The notes: a model not told the origin generated them from the sequence alone. Numbered from the stretch's first letter, positions 1-6,680 are shown. The stretch: 14,689 nt of DNA from HGM04593 sp045644465 (GCA_045644465.1 JAZRGV010000010.1:1-14689), one strand, 5' to 3'. Numbers and translations are program-made.

Positions 1-332
1 GCACTATAATCTGAGTTGGCAAAAATTTATCTGGCAATAACAATTACGCTCTTGCTGCTTAATCGAAGTATAGTAGATTAGCTTTATCCCTGCACCAGGT
101 GCGGGGACGAGACATCACCCGGACGCTGTTGTTCCGAAGCAATCCGATATGGTGGTGCAGGCAAATCGGAACTAACCATTGCAGGCCTCGATGCAATGGC
201 GACATTTTAGAGGATAAGGCGCAGGTTGGCGGTCGCGGTCTTGCCTACGCTCGAAAATCTTACCGATGACTAAGCGTGTAGAAAGCATATTGTTTCCCTG
301 TTTGGACGAGGGTTCGACTCCCTCTAACTCCA
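1..332 (+). ncRNA. ssrA: tmRNA (ssrA), 5' end outside the window
   Basis: Transfer-messenger RNA, which rescues stalled ribosomes and tags the unfinished protein for degradation. The tag reading frame starts at GGC (33-35) and stops at TAA (60-62), encoding GNNNYALAA after the alanine carried by the RNA; YALAA is the typical Bacteroidales ending. A pseudoknot-type hairpin follows around 90-110 (CCTGCACC / GGTGCGGGG). The 3' tRNA-like part is clear: T-stem 308-312/320-324 around the loop TTCGACT (313-319), acceptor 3' strand 325-331, discriminator A332. The next three bases are CAA, so the CCA end does not appear to be encoded and would have to be added enzymatically. The first ~60 bases (5' acceptor strand, D-like arm) lie left of the window. 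Identification rests on strong resemblance to known Bacteroides tmRNA. Confidence 0.95.
33..62 (+). other. tmRNA proteolysis-tag reading frame (GNNNYALAA)
   Basis: Internal mRNA-like reading frame of tmRNA: nine codons (GGC AAT AAC AAT TAC GCT CTT GCT GCT) and TAA. From memory, Bacteroides tags read GETNYALAA and Porphyromonas-type tags GENNYALAA, so N at position 2 is a small variant. The hydrophobic ALAA end is the protease recognition part. Confidence 0.9.
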
Positions 333-375
333 CAAAAATAGTTCCTCAAAGCAATGCTTTGAGGAACTATTTTTG
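333..375. terminator. Bidirectional intrinsic terminator between ssrA and rny
   Basis: Two perfect 21-base arms (333-353 and 355-375) are exact reverse complements around one central base; the folded loop would be about AAT. The arms start with a run of A and end with a run of T, so the hairpin has a U tract on both strands. It can therefore stop tmRNA transcription on + and rny transcription on -. It begins directly after the tmRNA discriminator base and sits 17 bases from the rny stop codon. Confidence 0.92.
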
Positions 376-391
376 TTTGATTGACGAAATG

Positions 392-1933
392 TTATCGTGC
401 GTAGTTTACGGCACGTGTCTCGCGGATAACGGTAATCTTTACCTGTCCGGGATATGTCATTTCGTCCTGAATCTTCTTTGCTATTTCGCCCGAGAGCTGT
501 TCTGTCTGCTTGTCGTCGATCTTGTCGGCACCTACGATTACGCGTAGCTCGCGACCAGCCTGAATAGCATAGGTCTTTGTTACACCTGGGTATGACATTG
601 CAAGTTGCTCAAGGTCGTGCAAACGTTTGATATATGCCTCTACAATCTCGCGGCGTGCGCCTGGGCGAGCACCAGAGATAGCATCACACACCTGAACAAT
701 TGGTGCAATAAGGCTTGTCATCTCTACCTCATCGTGGTGAGCACCTATGGCATTGCATATATCGGGTTTCTCCTTGTACTTCTCGGCTATCTTCATACCA
801 TACTCTGCGTGTGGCAATTCGGTCTCCTCGTCGGGCACCTTACCTATATCGTGCAACAGTCCGGCACGTTTTGCTTTCTTGGGGTTCAAACCAAGCTCAG
901 CTGCCATAACGGCACAAAGATTGGCTGTCTCGCGTGCGTGCTGCAATAGGTTCTGTCCGTATGATGAACGGTATTTCATCTTACCAATAATGCGGATAAG
1001 CTCGGGGTGCATACCATGGATACCAAGGTCGATTGTGGTGCGCTTACCTGTCTCAATAATCTCCTCTTCAATCTGTTTCTTAACTTTTGCAACAACTTCT
1101 TCGATACGTGCAGGGTGGATGCGTCCGTCGGCAACAAGCTGGTGGAGTGCCAAACGTGCTATCTCGCGACGTACAGGGTCGAATGCGCTAAGTACGATAG
1201 CTTCTGGGGTGTCATCTACTACAATCTCTACTCCTGTCGCCGCTTCGAGAGCGCGGATGTTACGTCCTTCGCGGCCAATGATACGGCCCTTCATCTCGTC
1301 GTTGTCGATATGGAACACTGTAACAGAGTTCTCGATGGCAGTTTCTGTGGCAACGCGCTGTATTGTCTGTATCACAATCTTCTTTGCCTCCTTGTTGGCT
1401 GTCATCTTTGCATCGTCGATAATATCGTTGATGTATGATGCTGCCTCGCTCTTAGCCTCTTCTTTTAGCGATTCAACAAGGCGCTCTTTTGCCTCTTCGG
1501 CCGACAAGCCACTGATGCTCTCGAGCTTCTCGCGCTCCTGTGCATGTAGCTTGTCAAGTTCTTCTTGCTTGCGCTCCAACACACCTTTCTGTGCATCAAG
1601 GTTGTCTTTCAATGTGTCAAGTTCGTTCTTACGGCGCTGCAGGTCCTCGTTGCGCTGGTTGAATTGTACCTCGCGCTGCTTAAGGCTGTGCTCGGCCTGC
1701 TGAATCTTGTTGTTGCGTTGCGAAATCTCTTTCTCGAGTTCTGCTTTTTTGTTGAGGAATTTCTCCTTAACTTCGAGCAACTTATTCTTCTTGATTACCT
1801 CGGCTTCTTTGTGTGCGTCGTCAATTATTCTCTGACGCTTTGCTTTGAGTCCGAATTTGTTTATCAAATATTGGCCTATGAAGCCTACTGCGAGGCCCGC
1901 TGCCAATCCAATAATTAATGTTGTGACATCCAT
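392..1933 (-). CDS. rny: Ribonuclease Y
   Basis: Membrane-anchored endoribonuclease that starts mRNA decay. The 513-residue length is normal for the family. Order of parts: N-terminal membrane helix (residues ~4-24); long charged coiled coil (~30-165); KH RNA-binding domain with the GRIIGREGRNIR loop (216-227); HD metal-dependent phosphohydrolase domain with HD at 361-362 in AGLLHDIGK and further conserved residues in QHARETA (331-337) and GAHHDE (397-402); conserved C-terminal domain ending in VIRETRAVNYAR. The ATG at 1933 starts directly before the membrane helix. It is the last gene of a zapB-like/zapA/rny cluster on this strand, with a structured 109-base gap from zapA. It converges on tmRNA. 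Confidence 0.97.
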   Translation of the reverse strand: MDVTTLIIGLAAGLAVGFIGQYLINKFGLKAKRQRIIDDAHKEAEVIKKNKLLEVKEKFLNKKAELEKEISQRNNKIQQAEHSLKQREVQFNQRNEDLQRRKNELDTLKDNLDAQKGVLERKQEELDKLHAQEREKLESISGLSAEEAKERLVESLKEEAKSEAASYINDIIDDAKMTANKEAKKIVIQTIQRVATETAIENSVTVFHIDNDEMKGRIIGREGRNIRALEAATGVEIVVDDTPEAIVLSAFDPVRREIARLALHQLVADGRIHPARIEEVVAKVKKQIEEEIIETGKRTTIDLGIHGMHPELIRIIGKMKYRSSYGQNLLQHARETANLCAVMAAELGLNPKKAKRAGLLHDIGKVPDEETELPHAEYGMKIAEKYKEKPDICNAIGAHHDEVEMTSLIAPIVQVCDAISGARPGARREIVEAYIKRLHDLEQLAMSYPGVTKTYAIQAGRELRVIVGADKIDDKQTEQLSGEIAKKIQDEMTYPGQVKITVIRETRAVNYAR

Positions 1934-1962
1934 AATAATTAAATGTTTTTATATATAATAAA

Positions 1963-2022
1963 ACGCACTGCCGTTCGCGAGCCGGTATATTGTACCGGCT
2001 TTGACGTGAACCTGCAATGCGT
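1963..2022 (-). ncRNA. Long imperfect RNA hairpin between zapA and rny
   Basis: Three stacked helices fold into one rod: 1963-1971 with 2014-2022 (9 pairs, one G-U), 1973-1976 with 2008-2011 (4 pairs), and 1980-1987 with 1993-2000 (8 perfect pairs, loop 1988-1992). Reading the minus strand, the rod begins ~24 bases after the zapA stop and is followed directly by TTTTATTATATAT. It could be an attenuating terminator, a processing site setting rny level, or a small stable RNA. The interrupted rod shape recalls 6S RNA, which sits beside zapA in gammaproteobacteria, but ~60 bases is far too short for ordinary 6S. The structure is certain as base pairing; the role is not. Confidence 0.55.
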
Positions 2023-2045
2023 GAGTTTGTAATATAGGGTGGAAT

Positions 2046-2336
2046 TTACTTCTTAAGAGTATTCTCCACAAGACGTGTCAGTTCGTTTATCTTGCGCATA
2101 ACTTCGGCATTGTTGCCGTTGTTGCCTCCTTTTATGGCATTGAATGCTATGTCAAGGGCTACCATGGTCATTACTCTGACCCCTTCTTCGCCTGTAAAAA
2201 TCTCTTTATATAGTGACAGCGTGCTATTTACCATACGGGCTGCCTGCCTGTAGTATGGCTCCTCGCTTGCCTTGACGGTAAGCGGGTATGATATGCCGTC
2301 AATAATAAGGTTTATTCCTAATTCTCTATCTTCCAT
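2046..2336 (-). CDS. zapA: Cell division protein ZapA
   Basis: Small FtsZ-ring-associated protein that bundles FtsZ filaments at midcell. The N-terminal part (INLIIDGISYPLTV) is the typical ZapA beta head, followed by the RQAARMVN helix and a C-terminal coiled-coil helix (ELTRLVENTLKK). The ATG at 2336-2334 (MEDRELGINL) is chosen: it gives 96 residues, the usual ZapA length. An upstream ATG at 2375 would add 13 residues with no family match and overlap the preceding gene by 25 bases. The preceding coiled-coil gene ends 14 bases upstream, so the two are almost surely co-transcribed; rny follows. Confidence 0.9.
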   Translation of the reverse strand: MEDRELGINLIIDGISYPLTVKASEEPYYRQAARMVNSTLSLYKEIFTGEEGVRVMTMVALDIAFNAIKGGNNGNNAEVMRKINELTRLVENTLKK

Positions 2337-2350
2337 ATGCAAAGGGTGTT

Positions 2351-2644
2351 TTATTTTTTCAACGACTCGATGCAACGGTCGATTTCACGCACCAGCTTGG
2401 ATATTCTATCTTTTGTCTTATCGACAGCCTTGTCGTTGAGGCTCAATATCTTCGCTTGTTTCAGGTTGTTATAGTTCTTCTCGAGGGCGACACAGCGGAG
2501 CTCCAACTCCCTAAGGGCGTTCTCCTTCTGCTGAACCATTGCTGTCAACTCCTTGTTACGCTCCACGTGCTGTTTATATTCATAAACAAGGCGGTGAAGA
2601 TTCTCTTCAAAGTTCGCAATAACGGTTCTGTCATTCTCGTTCAT
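2351..2644 (-). CDS. Small coiled-coil protein upstream of ZapA (ZapB-like)
   Basis: 97 residues, almost wholly charged alpha helix with heptad-like leucines: residues ~8-65 and ~72-97 should form coiled coil, with no cysteine pair, signal peptide or membrane segment. The place directly before zapA, and the size and shape, resemble ZapB, the coiled-coil partner of ZapA in the division ring of enterobacteria. Sequence identity to ZapB cannot be claimed by eye, so the role is inferred from context. First gene of the cluster, with a possible promoter box immediately upstream. Confidence 0.75.
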   Translation of the reverse strand: MNENDRTVIANFEENLHRLVYEYKQHVERNKELTAMVQQKENALRELELRCVALEKNYNNLKQAKILSLNDKAVDKTKDRISKLVREIDRCIESLKK

Positions 2645-2648
2645 AATA

Positions 2649-2656
2649 CAAATATA
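2649..2656 (-). promoter_or_regulatory. Possible -7 box for the zapB-like/zapA/rny cluster
   Basis: The minus strand reads TATATTTG, matching the Bacteroidetes -7 consensus TAnnTTTG, ending only 5 bases before the ATG (2644). If used, the transcript would be leaderless or nearly so. No clear TTTG -33 element is present at the right distance, only a T-rich stretch, so this is weak. Confidence 0.3.
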
Positions 2657-2719
2657 TACGATTTTTGGGTAAGTGTGAAAAAATAGTTGCTTTTTTTTGA
2701 TTTTATCGTGTTTTTTTGC

Positions 2720-2744
2720 TTTCCGGGTATGGGTAACCCGGAAA
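2720..2744. repeat. Perfect inverted repeat downstream of the C10 protease gene
   Basis: TTTCCGGGT (2720-2728) and ACCCGGAAA (2736-2744) form a 9-bp perfect stem with a 7-base loop. It starts 8 bases after the protease stop codon on the minus strand, the expected place for a terminator. However, the minus strand continues with GCAAAAAAA, not U. A terminator or 3'-end stabilising hairpin is likely but not proven. The rest of 2645-2752 is T-rich with no gene. Confidence 0.55.
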
Positions 2745-2752
2745 TATGCTAA

Positions 2753-4429
2753 TTATTTTTTCAGAATCTTTTTACCGTTTACAATGTAAATACCCGGCTC
2801 GGTTATCGCGTCGAGCTTTTGGCCGCGAAGGTTGTAGATTGTATTGTTTTCTACCTTTTCTACAATCTCAATATCGGTGGTTGCACCGCCTTCTTTTTGA
2901 ACTTTGACAATGAAAGATTCGATGGTTATGTATTCTTGTTTTCCGTTGGTCGAGATTAATGTAAATTCCGCTGTTTGCCTGTTGGGAGTCGCCGATAAAT
3001 ATTGGTCATTGGTGTTGTTAGGCGTTTCTTCCCCTTTTTCGTTTTTGACAGTCACCTTTCCTTTGTGGCTGCTGCTTACCCAATATGTAATATCGTATTC
3101 GGTAATTATATATCCCTCGGGCGCAGATAGTGTATATTGTATGTTTGTGTATGGTTTTTCGTTGTTATCCCATGCGTGGGCATAATATTTGAATTTTCCG
3201 GAATTGATGGACATCGCATTTACGGCAGTGCTGTTGCTTGTTGTCGTTATGGTCAGCTCTGCAGGAAACTCGTCAGTGGTTGTAAATGTCCATTCGCTAC
3301 TCTTTGAAGTGCCATTGTTCAGCGTTCCTGTGCTCGGGCTTATTTCATATTCTGTGACAATAGGTGCAGCCGATACTGCGAAGTTGGCAACGTAGTCATT
3401 GTTATCAGCACTTACTGTTACTTTGCACACATTCTCTGTGCTTATGATTTCTGTGCCCTGGCTCCAGTGTGTGAACACATATCCGCTGTTGGCCGTTGCT
3501 GTAAGTGTTGCCTGTGAGCCTTCGTATATATCGGCTGTAACGTAGTAACCCGCTACGCCACTATTTATATATATAACTCCAGCCTCTTCGGGATTTGCTG
3601 TGGCTGTAACGGTCTGCTTGGTAGCATTTGGTTTTAGGTTGAAGTTAGCATAGTGCTCTGAATTGTCGTTCCATGAGTAGTTGTCGCCTTGGTAAGGTGT
3701 TATGTTGTCGAGCTTGAACCATCCGTTGCCTCCGCCGTTCCATCCGAAGTTGAAGTGGAAATAACCATTGTCGGTGTAACCGTCAATAACGAACATATGG
3801 CGTGAATCGCCTGTACCAGAGTTGTTTGCGGCATAGGGAACGGGGCATCCGTTGTCGAGGCTCTCCCTTATCATAGCCTCCCATTGCTCTCTTGTGTAAT
3901 TGCGTTGGTAAGATGCTGCTATCAGAGGATAATTAAAATATCTGTTGAGTCGTGCTGTCTCACTTTCTTCGTTTGCAGTTGTTGCACCACTGCCGAATGA
4001 TGAGAAATTTGCGTGTGCAAGGTGCGACATTAGCTTTGAAACCTCGTAAATCTGTGCCTCGGTCCAGTTCTCGTCATAAACCAATGGCATATTATCCCAA
4101 TCATATACTCTATCTGTTAACTCTACGTATGTAGGAGCTTGACAGTTGTATAGAATGTTTGATGTGCCCTCTGTAGGGTATGCGTGATAACGCATCACTA
4201 TTGCATATGCTGTTGCTACACAGCCTGTTTTGGCATGGCTTGTTCCACCATAGCTTGTCCAGCATTGTTCGTTGAACGGGTAGTTCTGTCCCCAGCTTGC
4301 AGTTTCGTAATATACTACAACATTACCTCCGGTCTCCTCTATGGTGCCTCTTGTTGTCTCTTGTCCGTTTACATTTATGCTTAATATGAGCGCAATTGCC
4401 AAAAAAGCAGTTCTGAATAGTGATTTCAT
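2753..4429 (-). CDS. Secreted C10-family (streptopain-like) cysteine protease with C-terminal sorting tail
   Basis: Papain-fold secreted protease of MEROPS family C10 (SpeB, interpain, Bfp). Residues 1-22 are a signal peptide. The catalytic cysteine is C70 in KTGCVATAYAIVMRYHAYP and the catalytic histidine H211 in SRHMFVIDGY, followed by the FNFGWNGGGNGWF block (227-238). The 141-residue Cys-His distance is close to SpeB's. Residues ~272-352 resemble a divergent InlB B-repeat (TATANSGYVFTHWSQG). Residues ~358-512 are a further beta-rich region. The last ~27 residues (YNLRGQKLD... GIYIVNGKKILKK) match Bacteroidetes C-terminal type IX secretion/cell-surface sorting tails. Unlike SpeB or interpain A, WGQNYPFN of the mature enzyme follows the signal peptide almost at once, so no ~110-residue propeptide is present. 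No inhibitor gene is seen beside it. Confidence 0.93.
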   Translation of the reverse strand: MKSLFRTAFLAIALILSINVNGQETTRGTIEETGGNVVVYYETASWGQNYPFNEQCWTSYGGTSHAKTGCVATAYAIVMRYHAYPTEGTSNILYNCQAPTYVELTDRVYDWDNMPLVYDENWTEAQIYEVSKLMSHLAHANFSSFGSGATTANEESETARLNRYFNYPLIAASYQRNYTREQWEAMIRESLDNGCPVPYAANNSGTGDSRHMFVIDGYTDNGYFHFNFGWNGGGNGWFKLDNITPYQGDNYSWNDNSEHYANFNLKPNATKQTVTATANPEEAGVIYINSGVAGYYVTADIYEGSQATLTATANSGYVFTHWSQGTEIISTENVCKVTVSADNNDYVANFAVSAAPIVTEYEISPSTGTLNNGTSKSSEWTFTTTDEFPAELTITTTSNSTAVNAMSINSGKFKYYAHAWDNNEKPYTNIQYTLSAPEGYIITEYDITYWVSSSHKGKVTVKNEKGEETPNNTNDQYLSATPNRQTAEFTLISTNGKQEYITIESFIVKVQKEGGATTDIEIVEKVENNTIYNLRGQKLDAITEPGIYIVNGKKILKK

Positions 4430-4462
4430 TTTATTATTTTTTTTGTGTTATACTCTTTGACT

Positions 4463-4471
4463 GCAAGTATA
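4463..4471 (-). promoter_or_regulatory. Possible -7 box for the C10 protease gene
   Basis: The minus strand reads TATACTTGC, one mismatch from TAnnTTTGC, ending 33 bases upstream of the protease ATG. It lies in the short AT-rich gap after the UDG-like gene. No convincing TTTG -33 element is seen. Confidence 0.35.
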
Positions 4472-4483
4472 ATATTTTTTTTT

Positions 4484-5062
4484 CTATTTTTGGTTAAATT
4501 CCGTCTCTAACATTTCTTTGTAGTGCAAAGCTTTTTTTTCTATTGACAACGGATAGGCTCTCGAACTTGATGGCATGCGCCAGAAATGCAGTATCCTGCC
4601 GTTGATGTCTATTGTTGTCATTGCGCCAACTTTGGGCTTCTCGCATTGAAATGTCTCAGTTACAACGTCGGTTGCTTTCTCTCCCGTCGTTACAATGGCT
4701 GTGCAGTGGGGAATATGCTTCAACAGTGCACGGATGTCTGTGGGCGTAACAACTTCAAGAAATTTGTCCGACGCATTATCCTTTAGCCGCACTACCTCGC
4801 ATGCTGTATCGTAAAGTGCGATGCCGGTTGCGTTGCAAAAAGCCTCGACTCTCTCCTTGCAGAATTTCTTTTCGCCTTCTATCTCAAAATGATGTTTGTT
4901 GTTGTAATATATTATACCCCAAATTCGCCACATGTCGTTTATCCAATTAGGGTAAAAGAATTCCATGCTCCAGCGTGCCCTGGGCGGCGGAAAACTGCCA
5001 AGCATCAGAATTCTAGCATTCTGTGGCAAGAATGGCTCTAAAGGGTGTTTCTCGCTTTGCAT
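4484..5062 (-). CDS. Uracil-DNA glycosylase superfamily protein (closest to the family 6 / hypoxanthine glycosylase type)
   Basis: 192-residue predicted base-excision-repair enzyme. Motif 1 is LMLGSFPPPRARWSMEFFYPN (from residue ~19), which fits the GSFP...FYxxPxNxFW pattern of family 6 (deoxyinosine/hypoxanthine) glycosylases, here with INDMWRIW (41-48). Motif 2 is MPSSSRAYP (163-171), matching the LPSTSPA-type loop of that group. ALYDTACEVVR (82-92) and IVTTGEKA (123-130) sit where the superfamily has its core strands. The PPP run and FYPNW replace the more usual residues, so substrate is uncertain. It starts 6 bases after the DUF2156-like gene and is probably translated from the same mRNA. 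Confidence 0.75.
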   Translation of the reverse strand: MQSEKHPLEPFLPQNARILMLGSFPPPRARWSMEFFYPNWINDMWRIWGIIYYNNKHHFEIEGEKKFCKERVEAFCNATGIALYDTACEVVRLKDNASDKFLEVVTPTDIRALLKHIPHCTAIVTTGEKATDVVTETFQCEKPKVGAMTTIDINGRILHFWRMPSSSRAYPLSIEKKALHYKEMLETEFNQK

Positions 5063-5068
5063 AGGTTG

Positions 5069-5971
5069 TTATCTTGCTTGCATCTCGTAACGCTGTATCA
5101 TCATAACCGGGTTATATGCTCTTTTTACTTGACGTAGGCCGGGGTCGCCGAGGTCCTCTTCGCGGTTGGCATATACAAGTTCAGGGTATTCTGTAAGAAT
5201 GTCATTGACAAACATACGGTTGATGGCTTCGCTTGCTCCGGCAATTTCGTGGTTTGCCTTTTCGATGTGTACAAAAAGTGTGTCGCCGAACACTTCGCCG
5301 AGTGTGAAGGCCACAATGTTGCCATTGATGCGGAGTACACCTGCCGGTTGCTTATATTTAAGCAGGTTCCTAACGGTTGCCATGCACTGCCAGTGCTCAT
5401 AACAACGCATATTGTCGCTACGTTGGTTCTGACACTCTCTGTTGCCTGCAAGGAACTTTACAACATCGTTTATATCATCTTTTGTACATCTGTTGTATGT
5501 ATAATGTGGCTGTTCTGTGATAAATTTGTTATAGCGGTTGCGTTTCTTATTCAGTGCCTTGCCCTGTAGTGTGGCGAGTTTCTGTATGTCATATACATAA
5601 TCGCTCCAGTTTTCCAGTTCTTCGCATTCGAAATTCGGCAGGATGTTCTTCATTTCGTTAATGAATTCAACCGGAACTGCTGTAAAACGTAACTCCTGCC
5701 TGTTTTTATTGCAGTGTGCCTGTAATAGCGCAACAGAATCGCTAAGCTTCATCTTGCCTGTCGGTGGCAGAAAGGCTTCGCTCTTGAGATCGTTCTGCGA
5801 CTTGCACGAGATGAACAATGTGTCGTGGGCAATGGCATATCTGTAGTCCATGAAACGTGCCCACATGATAAGGTTGCCCGGGGTGTAGTCGCACGAGCGT
5901 GTAAACTCGGGCTTTGCGAATTGCAATAGCTCTTCTACGGCCTCTATTGTAACGGGTTTGAAGTTCAGCAT
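5069..5971 (-). CDS. DUF2156 (phosphatidylglycerol lysyltransferase C-terminal-like, GNAT fold) protein
   Basis: 300-residue soluble protein. It matches by eye the DUF2156/LPG-synthase C-terminal family: CDYTPGNLIMWARFMDYRYAI near the N terminus (residues ~27-47), a central KALNKKRNRYNKF (137-149), a second GNAT-like half with AGVLRINGNIVAFTLGE and the FVHIEKA block, and a terminal YANREEDLGDPGLRQVKRAYNPVMM, a conserved signature of this group. In MprF this domain moves an amino acid from tRNA to lipid, but this protein lacks the membrane half, so its acceptor is unknown. It is followed 6 bases later by the UDG-like gene and preceded by a perfect palindrome. Confidence 0.82.
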   Translation of the reverse strand: MLNFKPVTIEAVEELLQFAKPEFTRSCDYTPGNLIMWARFMDYRYAIAHDTLFISCKSQNDLKSEAFLPPTGKMKLSDSVALLQAHCNKNRQELRFTAVPVEFINEMKNILPNFECEELENWSDYVYDIQKLATLQGKALNKKRNRYNKFITEQPHYTYNRCTKDDINDVVKFLAGNRECQNQRSDNMRCYEHWQCMATVRNLLKYKQPAGVLRINGNIVAFTLGEVFGDTLFVHIEKANHEIAGASEAINRMFVNDILTEYPELVYANREEDLGDPGLRQVKRAYNPVMMIQRYEMQAR

Positions 5972-5997
5972 TGAATTATTGTTGTATTATAATTTTC

Positions 5998-6021
5998 AAG
6001 CTCCGACAGCTGTCGGAGCTT
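5998..6021. repeat. 24-bp perfect palindrome between the 208-aa gene and the DUF2156-like gene
   Basis: AAGCTCCGACAG followed at once by its exact reverse complement. It would fold into a GC-rich hairpin of about 10 pairs with a 4-base loop. It starts 8 bases after the stop codon of the upstream gene on the minus strand and 26 bases before the next start. The minus-strand sequence after it (GAAAATTATAATAC) has no U tract, so it is more likely an mRNA-stability or partial-termination element, or a protein-binding palindrome, than a full terminator. Confidence 0.6.
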
Positions 6022-6029
6022 CAACTAAC

Positions 6030-6656
6030 TTATTCCTTGTCCATATCCTCTGCTTGCGGACGTGGCTCTTTCTTTGCGAGAGTTACAATCTTATATACAT
6101 ATTCGCTCATCCATTCCTGTGAATAACCAAGCTTTTCCTTGTAGTTACGTATTGAATATACGGTGCGGAATGTTGCTTCGTCCTTCCAGTTGTTCTTGGT
6201 GAGGATGTCCTTGATAACCTGCTCTGTCATGCCTCGCAATAGCTTGTGCATAAAGCCGGGAACACGGAATTTCCACTTCATCAGGTTGCCTACAAGCATC
6301 ATCAGGTCGTTGCTGAAACCCTGGAATGCGAAGAGGTATGGCTGTACGTCCTGCATCTTTTTGCAGTTTTTCTTTATAGATGCGTCAATCTCCTTGAAGA
6401 ATATCTCGTTCATACCATAAAGCTGCTCGAGCATCTTCTTGCAACGGCCACGCTCTGCTACGCCGAGCTTGTTGTTCTGTGTAGCAACCTTAAGGGTGCG
6501 CTTGAATGTGGCAAGGTCGGGTAACATACCAATGTTTGTTATACCCAGGTTGGCAGCCAATACCGATTGGTAATATACGCGTATAAGGGTCATGAAATCC
6601 TCCATGCCACCAACGCGGTTATTTTGCTTTTTCTTTAAAAAATCGAATAGTCCCAT
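6030..6656 (-). CDS. Conserved hypothetical protein (208 aa), downstream of yidC
   Basis: Not recognised. The start MGLFDFLKKKQNN is amphipathic and lysine-rich, as in peripheral membrane-associated proteins. The rest is mainly helical and basic, with no signal peptide and no clear membrane segment. Notable conserved-looking blocks are MTLIRVYYQSVLAANLGITNIGML (residues ~22-45), KKMLEQLYGMNEIFFKEID (~88-106) and MKWKFRVPGFMHKLLRGMTEQVIKDIL (~126-152). Its stop lies before the 24-bp palindrome. It starts 24 bases after the yidC stop codon, so co-transcription with yidC is likely. The coding is convincing from length and position, but no function can be given. Confidence 0.85.
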   Translation of the reverse strand: MGLFDFLKKKQNNRVGGMEDFMTLIRVYYQSVLAANLGITNIGMLPDLATFKRTLKVATQNNKLGVAERGRCKKMLEQLYGMNEIFFKEIDASIKKNCKKMQDVQPYLFAFQGFSNDLMMLVGNLMKWKFRVPGFMHKLLRGMTEQVIKDILTKNNWKDEATFRTVYSIRNYKEKLGYSQEWMSEYVYKIVTLAKKEPRPQAEDMDKE

Positions 6657-6680
6657 TTGGAAACTGTTTTAGTTTGTTGT

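Noticed and set aside
266..547. Plus-strand reading frame over the end of tmRNA and the terminator
   Set aside because: It crosses the tmRNA tRNA-like domain and a strong terminator, then runs opposite rny.
747..1703. Long plus-strand reading frame (318 codons) inside rny
   Set aside because: It lies fully opposite the rny coding sequence, is rich in Ser/Arg/Cys as expected for an antisense shadow, and shows no family motif.
1980..2000. tRNA-like or riboswitch reading of the zapA-rny hairpin
   Set aside because: There is no T-loop, anticodon arm or known aptamer core; only a rod-like stem can be supported.
1963..2022. Full 6S RNA (ssrS) beside zapA
   Set aside because: The gap is only 109 bases, too short for a ~180-base 6S RNA, and no large central bubble is seen.
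2337..2375. Upstream ATG giving a longer ZapA (109 residues)
   Set aside because: It overlaps the preceding gene and adds 13 residues with no match to the ZapA head; ATG at 2336 gives the usual length.
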